DNA of 64,000 bases. Origin: Carallia brachiata (Eukaryota > Streptophyta > Magnoliopsida > Malpighiales > Rhizophoraceae). The number at the start of each line of letters is the position of its first letter. Position 1 is the first letter of the stretch. Below the pieces are notes generated by a model. That model did no database searches. It was given only the letters and a program-made list of their open reading frames with translations, and was not told where the DNA came from. Location of the stretch: positions 1,426,001-1,490,000 of the forward strand of contig JADCRB010000098.1 of NCBI GenBank assembly GCA_021464245.1, in the 5' to 3' direction. Both the position numbers and the translations under genes were made by a program. Of the stretch, positions 52,761-64,000 are shown piece by piece.

Positions 52761-52864
52761 ATAACAATATAATTTAACGGGCGACTCTCCGTTGTCGGCC
52801 GATTGGTTGACGTTGACGAAGCTCGCCATAAATAATTGAAACTATGGTTTTTTTGAAGGAACAA

Positions 52865-54385
52865 AAAGGTTAATAATCATACATTTTTTTTTTGCCACAC
52901 GATTTCGTCATACTCTAATAACTTCTATATTTATTTTAAAAAAAAATTTAGATCCATGCAAAATATTAATACAAAATATTTATATTATGAGTTAAGTGCA
53001 ACGAATTGTTAACTTAATATAATTATTTTGATATTTTGTGTAAAAATAAAATAAAGAGAAAAAATATATTTATTTTTATTATTTTATATTTTGTTAATTT
53101 AGTTGTACTAAATTGAAATTTGGTTAAATAAAATAGAGATGTATGGTGTATTTATTTTTACTATTGTATATTTTGTCAATTTAATTGTACTAAATTTACA
53201 ATTGGTTGCACTTTTATATTCATATGAATATTTTACTTATATATTTTATCTGTGTCTAAAACTGCACTTTAATTATTATTGTAAAAATTAAGTATACTGT
53301 TATAAAAAATATGAATATTATTAAAGAATGACCCAATTATATAATAAAAAATATATGCACATTTAATAGTCTCTTTTTTTTAATGATCTGTCGGAGAAAA
53401 TGGAAAAAGAAAATTTTCTTTTTTGATATAACTGCTTCAATCAAACTGCAATTGTGGATTCTAATTAGTTTGATTTGGTAGCAGTTAGATTACTTAAGCG
53501 CAGGTCCTAAAAAAATCTTCAAAACACATGCTTTTATACTAGCAAAGATTCCTCGGTGTTATTATTATTTTAAACGTAAAATTAAAAGTTTATGTGATTC
53601 TCTATGTGATTAATGACTCACTCTTACCATTATTTATACAATAACAATTATAGGGATAAAAATTTTCGTGAACTTAGAATGAAATTACATACAAAATATA
53701 TTTAATACTACACCAATGATGGTATATACAATAACAAAGAAATTTATATTAATAACTGCTATTTCACTATAAATCTCTTATATATTAGAAAATGTTTGTG
53801 ATGTTTATGATATACTTTACATCTATTGTAAATTCTGTCCAATTGAATTCACAGTATTTGTGTTGGTATATGATTTCATTTGTTTTCAGAGGACTTTATC
53901 GTTATATCGTTACCGTTATAACAATCTTGTCATCCACCATGAAAATAACTGCATGGAACAATCCCACTTCAATTGGGATTTCAAATTTGTGTTAAATATA
54001 TGGAGAAGTTCAACTTTATTCAGCCAATAGCATTTCTTCCACTACAGCTCTGAAGTGCATGTTCTTTTAATCATCCCTCTTCGGAATTGTACGGGTAGAA
54101 CTTTCTGCTCCGATGTGAAATATATGGATCAATCATTTAATGAATAAACAACATTTTCTATAATGCAGCAGAGCGCGAAATCTTTTTTTTTTTTTTGGTT
54201 ACCTTGTGACAGCTTAATTTCCAGAGCACTTCTGTAAAGTACAACCAATGCGCATCTTTGATTTATTTGCGAAAATGTAGAAAACAAATTGAGAACAACA
54301 ACAAACAGGTATACCGAAGACGCGTGAATGTGCTTAAGTTGTGTTTGGCTATCTTATTCTATAAGATAAACAAAAACCAATTTTG
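52865..54385. other. Intergenic, no gene seen
   Basis: Strongly AT-rich DNA. A pair of similar segments occurs at about 53021-53110 and 53130-53215 (both with a 'ttttgtTaattTagttgtac'-like core), suggesting an old local duplication. A T run followed by GGTTACC lies at 54181-54200 and resembles the dwarf retroposon scars, but without a clear duplication. Confidence 0.4.
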
Positions 54386-54389
54386 TCAT

Positions 54390-57300
54390 TTAAGACTCGG
54401 CACTTGTAGAATCATCAACGGGATGCCAGTATCTGTTTGTAAACCACATTGTATCAGCTTCCACAGCATAGCCATCTTGATTGCGGTGCCAACTGTAGTA
54501 AGCATGCGTTTGTTCTTTATATCGAAAATGGCATGACCGAAACTGGCCTCGCGATATGCAGAGTAAGCTGGCTGTGGCTCTGTCATGCTGCACGACAAAA
54601 CAAGGCCTGATCAGCGAAAATGCCAAAAATTGGAGCACCCATTAGAGAGAACTAGTTCAAGAACTTGACAATCTTACTTGGTTGCCAACCCTTCAAGATT
54701 CCCACCATCACCAATGGTAATGTAGACAGGTGCAGATTGATCTTTTACTGGCGTGCATTTTCCATTGACAATGTTGTATGCAACATTGGATACACGTTCC
54801 TGCAGACACAATAAATGGTTGTAACCGATAATAGTTGGATGACTTAGACAGACTTCAAAACCAACAATTTTACGAATCTGAAAGTTCTTTGACACTTGCC
54901 AACAATTTACAGTTCCTTTCCAGAAGTTGAACATTTCAGATATTTCATATTTCAGTTTTCCTGTCACTACAATTGGGTAGAGATAATATTAATTAAACAA
55001 GAAAAACCAGTAAAGGTTACCACACAAGAGATAAGGCACACTTACAGATCGTTCATAGGCATGAACATGACCAGCAAACACCACATCGACCTTGTATTGG
55101 ACAAACCATGGCTCGTACATAACTCTCATGGTCTCACCTTCCATGTAATGGTAGTTGTAGCTATTATACCATGGGGAATGCATGAGGACAATCAACCATG
55201 GCGTCTCACTCCTATTAACTTTTGGTAGCTCTTTCTCAAGCCATTTATACTGTGGAGTATACTTACCTGAAAGGTGACAGATAACAGATGAAAAACATAC
55301 TACTGACAGTAGAAGCATTTGGAAGATGCAAAAGAATTGGATGAATTATTTACAATTTTCAAGTCATCAAATTCTAGAAGGCCATGAATTCAGGAACCAT
55401 GCAAACCATTGGTTATTTCCATATCAAAATTAAAATTGTCATTTTCTAAGCAAAAGACAACATACAATCTTATAGCTTACAACCAGGCTATTTAAATGCA
55501 AAGAGATTCATCATCAGAAGACAGATGCTTGAACTGCTATTTGGCATACAATGACATATTATGTATCAAACATCATTATGTTTAATCTACGATGTATGAG
55601 ATAAGCATATCTTACCATATGCCGAATATGAAGACAAGACAATTATGTATGCTGAAGCTCTCTTGATCGAGTACCAAAATGGAGCTGTACTCTCTGATGC
55701 CTTATAAGGTGTATGGTACCGATGGCTGTAAGGCTTAAAAGGTTTAGTTTCACCCTGCAACAAAATATCATCAGTTGTTAAGTATACAGTTGGCAGACAT
55801 AGATCCTGAGAATGCATAGAAATGGACCAGAAACATGAAGAGGAAAACGAAGTCTAGAAGTGACTTAGCAATGTGACATGTAAATTAACTAAAAACTCAC
55901 ATTTCAGCCCATATAGGAGATAATCCTAACAAGCTTTCTGATTATGGGATAAACCATGTCGTCAACATCATTAAAATGGGTCACAAAATAACAAAGCCAG
56001 AGGTTATCCAAATAGCTTAACAAGATTCCATTAGGAGATGCTTACAATTTCTGGGGCAAAATCAAGCTCATGATTTCCCGCAGTCCATATCCAAGGTTGA
56101 TAAGCAGCACTTCTCTCCGTAAATCTTCCCCATGTATCCCATCTCACATTGTCATGATTCGGGTAGTTATCTGCATAAGAGAGGTCTCCAACGAACAATA
56201 CTGTTTTCCCTTTCTGTGGATTCCGCTCGTAGTGGGTGAGGGTTATATTCGAATCAAAACTTTGACCAAGATCCCCTGCAAGTAATGGCCAATTTTGAGG
56301 ATCTATACAGTATGCAAACATACCCAAGTCCCAACAGCACAAATACACAAGCACTCTGGGAAAAAAAAAAAAGATATTCATTCTTCCCCTATGTCAAAAA
56401 TCATGTTTTAATTGAATCATTCTGAAACTTCCCTTGTGCAGGGACATCTTTATACTAGGCCTAATTCATTGACTGGACTTTTCAGGCAGCATGGAACTTG
56501 CAACTTTCCTAGCAGCAGCAGACCGCAGATCGGCAGACCATAGCTCCAGTAATTTAAGCAAAAGAAAACATGTAACAAAATCACAAGTACCTATGAGGCC
56601 GAATGTGTATGGGGCATTAGGACCAACTGCAGGAGGCGTCACAAACCAGAATTGCCTTGTAGTATGATCAAGCCCAACTTCATAATAGTATTTGGTTTCA
56701 TACTGCCAAAGACATTATATGACCGAATCAACAACTATAACATTCTGATTACCAATAACAATTTCAGCAGGCACCAAAAGTGACCAACTACTTTCAATCC
56801 AAACTACAATCTACAAATTTTTGGCTCGTATCGGATGAGAAACAGAGGAATTATGAATGTAGAAGTTCATAAGAGACACGCGTGTATGTGTGCGTGTGAA
56901 ACCGTTCCTTCAGATGTTACCTCCAAGTTTTTGATCTTGCAATGATGAATGTAGCCAGAGGTGTAATTGTAGAATTTGTAGGTATAATATTTGCCTTTCG
57001 CCTCCTTCTTATTCTTGCTATTTTTGCTCCAGTAACGAACTTTACTTGAACCTGGTTCATCTGGAGTCACCCATGACACAATCACAGCCTTCCCCTCTTG
57101 ATCTCCTTGTGTTATATGGACCTTGATTCAACCCCCATAAACACGTCAATAAATTACTATAAAAATTAAACCATTTACACCCATTTGGCTTCTTTCAAGA
57201 ACCGTATAACGAATTCCAAAGAGAGGCGGCAGAAAGTTGAACCAAAAAAACGTAAAGAATTGACCAAGACACCGGAAGAAAGTTGCGTCTTTCACAAAGG

Positions 57301-57646
57301 TACATGATATCTTGCGTTTGCTAATTCATTCAGACGCACCAAAGTAACAACTTTTGACAAAAAAAAGGAAAGGCGTAAATAACAGAAAAACATAAGATAA
57401 ATCAGAGAGAGAGAGAGAGACCTGTTGAGGAGCACTGTAGCCGGGAGGGACTTTAAAGACATCGCTGTCAAGAGGCATATCAACGGTCTTCTCGACCTTC
57501 CTGACGAAACTGCTGGTCTTGCCTCCATGGCACAACACTGCCACATTCAAAACCAGCCCCAAAACAACCAAAAACGACGACAAACGAGAAGAAGATGAAG
57601 AGCCCATCAACCATCTCCATCTCTTGTTTGTCAGCTCCACAACCAT
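54390..57646 (-). CDS. Purple acid phosphatase, PAP10/PAP12 group, frame broken in last exon
   Basis: Secreted metallophosphatase that frees phosphate from organic esters in the apoplast and root surface. Eight exons: 57422-57646, 56921-57121, 56591-56702, 56046-56275, 55616-55754, 55046-55266, 54678-54799 and 54390-54587. The N-terminus has a signal-anchor-like segment ([17 protein letters not shown]); a second Met (MGSSSS) at 57607 may be the true start. Metal-binding blocks are all present: [28 protein letters not shown] and GHVHAYERS. In the last exon the frame leaves after HAIFDIKN, and the family C-terminus ([24 protein letters not shown]) continues in another frame to 54390. One base is missing near 54508-54514, most simply an A from an AAAA run. 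As read, the protein would end at 54386 with a foreign tail. Corrected length is about 482 residues, usual for the family. The active site lies upstream of the break. Confidence 0.92.
57405..57421. repeat. (GA)n microsatellite at a splice donor of the phosphatase gene
   Basis: On the gene's strand the first intron begins GTCTCTCTCTCTCTC directly after the exon (CAACAG|GTCTCT). The repeat thus forms the donor context; length change would alter intron bases right next to the splice site but not the GT itself. Confidence 0.7.
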
Positions 57647-57659
57647 GTTCTTTTTTTGG

Positions 57660-58330
57660 AAAGTAAACCTTCATATATGATAGCCAAGGGGACTAATATT
57701 CAGGGATTTGTACCATTATTCGCAGAAGATTCGTTAGAAAGTAAAGGTCATTCAAAGAAAAGTTAAAAAGTAGACTTCCTATTTAGATTAGTGTAAAAAA
57801 AATTACTAATTTTATATACAATAATAAATTTAGTATTATTTTAAAAAATAATAGTTATTTTTAATTTTTTTTAACAACCTAACATATTGTGATATTCTTT
57901 AAATAAAATTTATCTGTATTAATTACGTGATAATCATAAGTATCACCAAATATTAATATATATAATTATTATATTATCGAAACAGACAAATTTTTATAAA
58001 TTTATTATTAAAATTAAACGATTATGTATATAAAAAATTATGACATGTTAAATTTATTATAAAAAAATTCTTTGAGAGATAAATTGTTATTTTTTAAAAT
58101 TTATATTAAATATATTATTTTATATAAAATTTATAATATTTTTGTATATTAATTATTTTATTTTACTTATTATGGTTTCAGTACTAAATTATGAGTAGAT
58201 GTTAATTACTATAAAAAAAATTAAGAAACTCATTTTATTATAAATTTTTAACATGTGATTAGTTAAAAAATATTATTAAAGTGTGTATTTCACGTTTTCA
58301 TATTTATTAATAAAAGATCAAAGCTTTTTC
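57660..58330. other. Upstream region of the phosphatase gene, AT-rich
   Basis: From about 57770 to 58300 the sequence is nearly all A and T with no coding frame. Any promoter elements of the phosphatase gene would lie at 57650-57770 or beyond. I see no recognised phosphate-starvation motif that I would defend. Confidence 0.35.
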
Positions 58331-58351
58331 TTTTTTCGGTTTTATCTGAAA

Positions 58352-58503
58352 TCTTGGTATTTTGTGGAAAGTTGGAAACTGACGATACAAAGGCATGTGA
58401 ACGTGCCTAGGGGTCACGTTCACAACTCTGAATTGCTTTATCTTGGTATTTTGTGGAAAGTTGGAAACTGACGATACAAAGGCATGTGAACGTGCCTAGG
58501 GGT
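58352..58503. repeat. Direct duplication of a 63-bp segment, 89 bp apart
   Basis: A 63-bp segment beginning TCTTGGTATTTTGTGGAAAG and ending GAACGTGCCTAGGGGT occurs at 58352-58414 and again, apparently identical, at 58441-58503, with 26 bp between. Near-identity implies a recent duplication or an assembly artefact. Confidence 0.85.
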
Positions 58504-61500
58504 TGCTCCTTTCAACGAAATAGTAGAAAACAGAGTTAGACTGAGAAATCGCGGACCGGTTTGGCCCCTTGTAGCTATCAGTCAGGGATATAAAAGATAA
58601 AGCAATTCAGATCCACGGCTTGACTTCATAACAGTACATTGGGAGACGCAGAAGTACATCTAATGATATACGAACAGAAAAAATTAATCAGAAAAAATAT
58701 TAATAATATAATAATTTTATTAATTTTTTTTGATAAAATTGATAAAATATGTAATAAAAATTATCGCGTTATTTTTTATTACAGAAAAAATCAACATTAT
58801 TACAAAAATATTCTTTATTATTATATTATTGACACTTTTTTTTTCCTCCTTTCTTTAACTGCCAATCTTTTTTTGTAATTGTTTTTGATTTAATAAATTT
58901 TTTGTCAGATTATTCTACATTGTTGTACAATATACTTCCATTGCATTATTTATACTACGTGTCACTAAATTTTTTCATTAGATTTAATGATCGTTTGTCA
59001 GTCGTTAATACGCTAAAAAACAAAGGGAAAGGGTAATGTCTAAGAATAAATTAGTTCTTAGTTGACGTGTTAAGTGAAAAATATATTTGAATATCATAAG
59101 GTTAATATTGTCATTTAGTACTCTGGCTTTTCCATAAGGTTGAGTTAGGGTATCACATTCTTTCTTGATCATTTTCTTATTTCAATTTGATTTTCAGGGT
59201 TTCTAGATATCAGATATTAGAGAAACAGTGTGAAAAGAAAAATATTAGAGAAACAATATATATATATATATTCCAGAAACAAAGGTCACTTATTCTGTTC
59301 AAAATTTAATTGTATTTTGAATTGAGAAGAACCACATAAACATATAATAGTGAGAATAAAGTTAATATATAAAAATTTAAATTATTAAATTATAAAAAAT
59401 AAATTAAATTAAAAAAATAAATTAATCATTAAATTTACTACTTTTCTTTGCCTTTGTGATTGTGCAGTGATGCTTTTTTGAATTTATAGGTAATATCAAA
59501 ACACGAGGCTCATTATCGTGCCTTTGAACGATTTCATGTGTTTAATAATAAAACCTGAAAACAAACAATATATTACAGGAGTCGGTAATTTTGTAGTGTT
59601 TACGCATGTTTTTCTTAATATTGATTTGGGTTTAAATTTTTGTGTTGACGCTATTTTTTAAATTAAAAGAAAATTTATATTTAAGTATAGTGATGAGTTT
59701 TAAATTCGTTAATATCGTAACTAAATTTAAGAGAGTGTTATTTCAAGACTAACTGTGCTTCAGTGAAGAGATCACCCCTTGGAGGATGGTTGAATGGAAA
59801 TATTAATAGTATAAAAATTGATTTTGATTTACAAATTTAAGTACTATCATAATAATTTTTTTTTTGATAAAAAAAAAAGAAACAATATGAAGCGTACGTG
59901 GGATGGATTCTAAAATTTGGTCAACAATGAAAAATGTTGATTTGATGCATCGAAGTTGGAGCCGTTCCGTTTAGCGTTTCCCAAATGCATAATTATTGTA
60001 GAGGACATGGTTGATATTATTTCAACCCTATGTTAAGAGTAAGAAAGAAATTAAGTATCCCACAAGAGTCTATAGTATAGAGATATCGAATTAGTGCAGT
60101 ACTATCCTCTCCTCTTGGTGGGGAGCACATAACACGTCAAGTTGTTCTTCTACGAAATTTCTCATCGACCAATAGCCGACACCATATAAACCGGACTGTT
60201 GGCCTCGATGCCATCTGCTCTAACTTCTAAATCATTAAAAAAAAAACTCAGATACCACCTAAGACCGTTGCAGCAAATGAATGCCACCGGACAAGGTAAT
60301 TGCTTTGATGCTGACATTTGTACCAAAAAAAGACAAAAGCATCATCTCAATTCTCAACGGCGACATTAATTTAAATTTCTCAAGATCATTGGACAAAAGA
60401 AAGAATAATCTGATGCGAACGTTTGAATACTTGTATGGACACTAAAATCATTAAATCGATCGGTCAGTACCTTATAATATAGTCAATTGATTCACACCGA
60501 TCATGATGTTAATGTTAATAGTCTGGTATTTGCACTTAACCCCCTCCCCCAAAACAAAACCCGAAAAAAAGGAAGCAATAGCTTCAAAAGCTGACCTAAA
60601 AATCATTAATGCGATAAATTTGGACCTTTTGAAATCATCCTCGTATTAGACAATAATTTCTGAGCCACATCCTGAAAGAATTTTGTCATTTAATAGGTTT
60701 ATGACCAGTTTTCATATAAGATTTATAAATACGTTTATGATACTCATTCACATATAAATCTTAAAATTAAGTGTAAGATAATAATTTAACATCGTCTAAA
60801 TTAATAATAAGATTCAATAAAGAGAGGTCCCGTAAATCACCCTATCCGAGCTTATTTGAAGTGGTTGCTAGTCTTTTGATCCCTGAAAATCTATTTAATT
60901 GTGAAATTTATGAGTGTTTGTTTATGATGTATACCTCTTACAGTATTTTTGAACTCCGACTTTTATTTCCGCTGTTTGCCCGTAGGTTAACTAGTAAAAT
61001 ATTTTAGTGTCAAAAAGAAAATAAAGAGAGGCCCCGTGGGTTTCAATTTTCAAACTTTTGTGGCCGATCATTTTGGGATAACTATACGCTCCTTTCCAAG
61101 GCCGGTTTACAACACGCTTCGCAAAGAATACGACTGAAACCAATGATTGTGTCCTTCACGCGCAAGAACCCGCTGCGTTAAAAAGCGTAGAAAAGTAAAG
61201 AGAATGGGTCCACCGCGTGAGAGGCAGGATCTTAAAAAAGCATTGCACCGTGACTGCCCCACCTGCTCCCTTGACTTGCACGGGTTTGGACCGCCCGTGT
61301 AGAACGGGGATAACCGCTAGCGTCGCAGTGGACCAGAAAGATGGTCCGTTGACTGGCCAAATGACTAGATTGGGTTCCCTATACAGCAGAATCTCCATAG
61401 CCGTGCCATTACAAGCGTGCTTGAGCTCATCTAGTCGGAAATATCAAGTTTGTCTGCATATTTATTATATTTCTGAGGAAAATAATGTTATTTTGCTTGA

Positions 61501-62040
61501 TTAAGTTTCCTAACAGGAGATAAAATGGTTTCAAGCTCTTATAACAGAAGATCTCTTATTTCACAGAAAAAAAAAAAATTGAGCTATTGGCATTTTACTT
61601 GACAATCTTAAGAGAACCAAGCTTTCAAAATATTTTTTAGTACGAATTTTATTGATTTAAAATCAAATTATAATACTTAAAATGCATTGATAGAATTCGT
61701 ATTACATAAAAATTTAGTTAAATAATATGTAGTTGTAGTAATTTGTAATTTGTTAGATAGGCATTTGAGATTTTTTTTTTGGTCTACTTAAAATAATTTT
61801 TTTCGGTCTACGCAATTGAGATTTTTTTTTTCCTTACCATGACGTAGAATTCATAAACATACCTGGCCCATATAAGTATTGGGTCCCAAAATTTGCCCCA
61901 AGAAGCAAGTAGACGGGCCTCAAATCTGGGCCATGTCATAGTAACATTGGTCTTTTGGAATAGAACCCAAAACTCTATATTAGGCTCATTGACCTCGTAC
62001 TTGTTCAACCCAACTTACTCCATGCTAGCAGCCGCAGAAA
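58504..62040. other. Intergenic, no gene seen
   Basis: AT-rich DNA with an (AT)n run at 59257-59272. A GC-richer patch lies at 61030-61440 that is open on both strands for 80-95 codons but has no family features. A patch at 61860-61935 has several GGGCC and TGGGCC motifs. No gene, RNA or terminal repeats could be supported. Confidence 0.45.
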
Positions 62041-62049
62041 GAGAGAGGA

Positions 62050-62690
62050 TTTATATACTTTTCACGTAAGTTGTACGAACATAGATACAGGCGACACAGA
62101 TATAAAAATACGTTAATTTTAAAAAAATTAGGAGATGGATACAGAACGGACACGGCTATATATATATGTTTGTGTATTTTAATTTTATTTATATTTGATC
62201 TGTACGTATGAGACAGCAGAATTATCGTCATTAATAAGAGGAATACAAGAAAAATCGAGTCTTTTTTATTTTTTTCTTATTATATTGGTCTTAAGAGTAA
62301 CTTATCTATAACTCTTTTTCGGATTGCTTGAGACTTTCGTTGATTTGTAAGCAAAGTAAGCAACGCTACAACAAAAATTTAGAGTTTTGGTTTTGTGATT
62401 TCAATAAAACGAAGAATCAGATGAATTAAATCGGCTGAAATCCAAAAAAAAATCTAAATGATGAATTTCTTTTTTTCTCTATTTTTTTAAATTTAAAATA
62501 AAAATACTAAAATATTTTTAAACGTATTTCTAGATGTGTTCGACACACCTCTTTTCCGTGTCCGACACGTGTGTCTGATTTTTTTTTCAAAATTTTTTTG
62601 TCGGACACTTCTGAGCGTATCCGAAGTGTGTCGGGCGCGTGTCCGTATTCAATGCGTGTCCGATACTTACACAACTTTAATTTTGAAATG
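62050..62690. mobile_element. Possible inverted-repeat element with GTGTCCGACAC motifs
   Basis: The left end has 'aagttgtacgaacatagata' and then 'caggcgacac' and 'aacggacacgg'. The right end has many copies of GTGTCCG/CGGACAC and finishes 'gtgtccgatacttacacaac', which is the rough reverse of the left end. The centre is AT-rich. A MITE of a type with GACAC-rich arms is likely, but ends and target duplication are not clear. Confidence 0.4.
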
Positions 62691-63067
62691 TCCGTACATC
62701 CTAACTTTCTCAAGAAGAGATTTATATTTGATTGGGTCAACCGAAAATATTTTCCTAATTTTTTATATTCTGCCTTGCAATTTCCAAAGAAAATGAAATC
62801 ACGGATTTGAACTACTGGTCCTTAGTAATTTCCACCAAAAATATGAAAAGAAAAGCCTCAAAAATCAAAAATCAAAAAGGTTGAAATGTCTGTCGAGAAA
62901 AATAAAAGAAAAGTCCAAACCCCCAACTGCCAATCCGAGTTTCTTCCTTCTAGCCCAAAATTCCTCCCTATCGTCACGGAGCGTCTACATTCGCTCCTAC
63001 TCTACATGACAAACTGCCGCCGTATGCGCACGAACATCATTGTCCAACAAAACGGCCAACCAACAAA

Positions 63068-63112
63068 AAAAGCATCCAAACCAAACCAAACCAAACCAAA
63101 CCAAAACCAACA
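63068..63112 (+). repeat. (CAAAC)n microsatellite
   Basis: A short run of about six ACCAA/CAAAC pentamers interrupted at its right end by an extra A. It lies in C-rich sequence that is open in several frames but has no protein family features. Confidence 0.8.
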
Positions 63113-63233
63113 ATCATTCAAACAGTCCACTCCACCACCTCCACGTGTTCCTATCCCATTGGTCTTCTCCTTTTCCCTCTCTTCAAGCAACCCACCACCT
63201 CCGTCAGGTTCCACGACTGGTTGTTAGCTTTAA

Positions 63234-63715
63234 CACTGTGTTTGGATAAAATTCTTAAGGGAGAGCAAAGTGAGGGAGAGGAAAGTGGAGGAGAGGATCA
63301 TTAGAGGAAGCGAATATTTTTTATCCTCTCTTGTGTTTGGGAAGAGGTGATGGGAGAGAGGAAAATTATAAATTCTTTTGTTTGGGAAATGATGGAAAGT
63401 GGGGGAGAAGAATATAAAATATGTTGAAATAACAATTTTATCCTTCATAATAAATTCTATTAAGATATTTTGTTTAGGTAAAATTGTAATTTTTAAATTA
63501 TGTAAGGGTAATTGAGTCATTTAATAAATTGAGTATGAGAACTAACAACTTTCCTCCCATTTTTGGGAGGATTGGTTTTGGTGGGTAGGGAGGATTAGAG
63601 GAATTAGAAACTTTCCTCTCCCCCACTTTTCAAACATTTTCCAAACACAACAATTTACCTTAATTCTCTCACATTCCTCTTTCTCCCCCTACTTTCCCCC
63701 CTCCCAAACACAGTA
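63234..63715. mobile_element. Harbinger-like MITE (GTGTTTGG ends) with TAA duplication
   Basis: The left end reads CACTGTGTTTGG and the right end CCAAACACAGTA; purine-rich and pyrimidine-rich arms (GGGAGAG / CTCTCCCCC) continue the inverted repeat inward. TAA flanks both sides (63231-63233 and 63716-63718). Three-base TAA/TTA duplications and G-rich ends fit PIF/Harbinger MITEs. Two inner GTTTGGGAA copies suggest internal duplication or nesting. Confidence 0.65.
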
Positions 63716-64000
63716 TAAGGGTGTCATTGGTAATTTTTAAAGAAAGAGAGAGAAAAATTAAAAAAAAGTATTTTTTATTTTTTTATTAAATTAAATAATT
63801 ATCTTTTATTTTCTCATAAATTATTATTTATTTTTTATAATTTTTTAATTATTATTTTTTATTAATTATAATATTATATATTTTTTCTTTTTTTTTTCTA
63901 TCCATTTTCTATTTAATTTTCTACCGTCAAATCACACCTTAAAACACCCCCAAAAGCCCCTTTAAACGCATGCATCTCTGTAATCCTCCTCACGCATATA
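63716..64000. other. AT-rich window end, no gene seen
   Basis: Mostly A and T up to about 63920, then a C-rich run of 'cacaccttaaaacaccccc' type. No coding frame is seen. Confidence 0.4.

Noticed and set aside
61156..61504. Opposed 80- and 95-codon frames in a GC-richer intergenic patch
   Set aside because: No domain, no splice context and no similarity I can name; the openness follows from base composition.

Overview
The window is nuclear DNA from a dicot plant, probably a rosid. It shows AT-rich intergenic DNA, GT-AG introns, plant-only gene families (BELL homeodomain, BAH-PHD EBS/SHL type, CHR35/DRD1) and many plant-type transposon relics. The sequence alone does not fix the species.

Eight protein-coding genes can be modelled exon by exon. 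In order they are: a CHR35/DRD1-like SNF2 remodeller (+, 1119-6821); a BLH1-like TALE homeodomain factor (-, 9657-12991, with a leader reaching about 14.3 kb); a soluble epoxide hydrolase (-, 21507-23976); a GH35 beta-galactosidase with 18 exons (+, 27711-33093); a single-exon F-box/kelch protein of the At1g23390/KFB-CHS type (-, 37524-38701); an EBS/SHL-type BAH-PHD histone reader (+, 42304-45396); a WDR13-like WD40 protein with 12 exons (-, 46374-52515); and a purple acid phosphatase of the PAP10/PAP12 group (-, 54390-57646). They act in unrelated processes (RNA-directed DNA methylation, development, wall and detoxification enzymes, phenylpropanoid control, chromatin reading, phosphate scavenging). 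I see no cluster logic beyond ordinary plant gene order.

Four genes (BLH1-like, beta-galactosidase, EBS-like, WDR13-like; about 6.3 kb of coding sequence) splice into perfectly open frames. The other four carry single-base losses that break otherwise well-conserved frames: five in the CHR35-like gene, two in the epoxide hydrolase, one in the F-box gene and one in the phosphatase. All nine are losses, most are best explained as one base missing from a short run, and no nonsense substitution was seen. That pattern fits uncorrected long-read assembly errors at least as well as real decay.

Between genes the DNA is dominated by mobile-element relics. Several can be delimited with target-site duplications: a solo LTR (33376-33984, CCTTT), two hAT-like non-autonomous elements with 8-bp duplications (38901-39558 and 47799-48502, the second inside a WDR13-like intron), a Mutator-like inverted-repeat element (17674-18173), a Harbinger-like element (63234-63715), and a retroposon inserted into a diverged 46-bp tandem array (18.6-19.75 kb). 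There are also very short poly(T)-tailed insertions of 19-24 bp that look like extreme 5' truncations of a LINE. The large blocks at 14.4-21.4, 24-27.6, 39.6-42.2 and 57.7-64 kb hold no gene I can support. I found no tRNA, rRNA, CRISPR or wholly new system. The oddest things here are the deletion pattern, the dwarf retroposon insertions and one candidate spliced minus-strand transcript at 34.5-36.5 kb.
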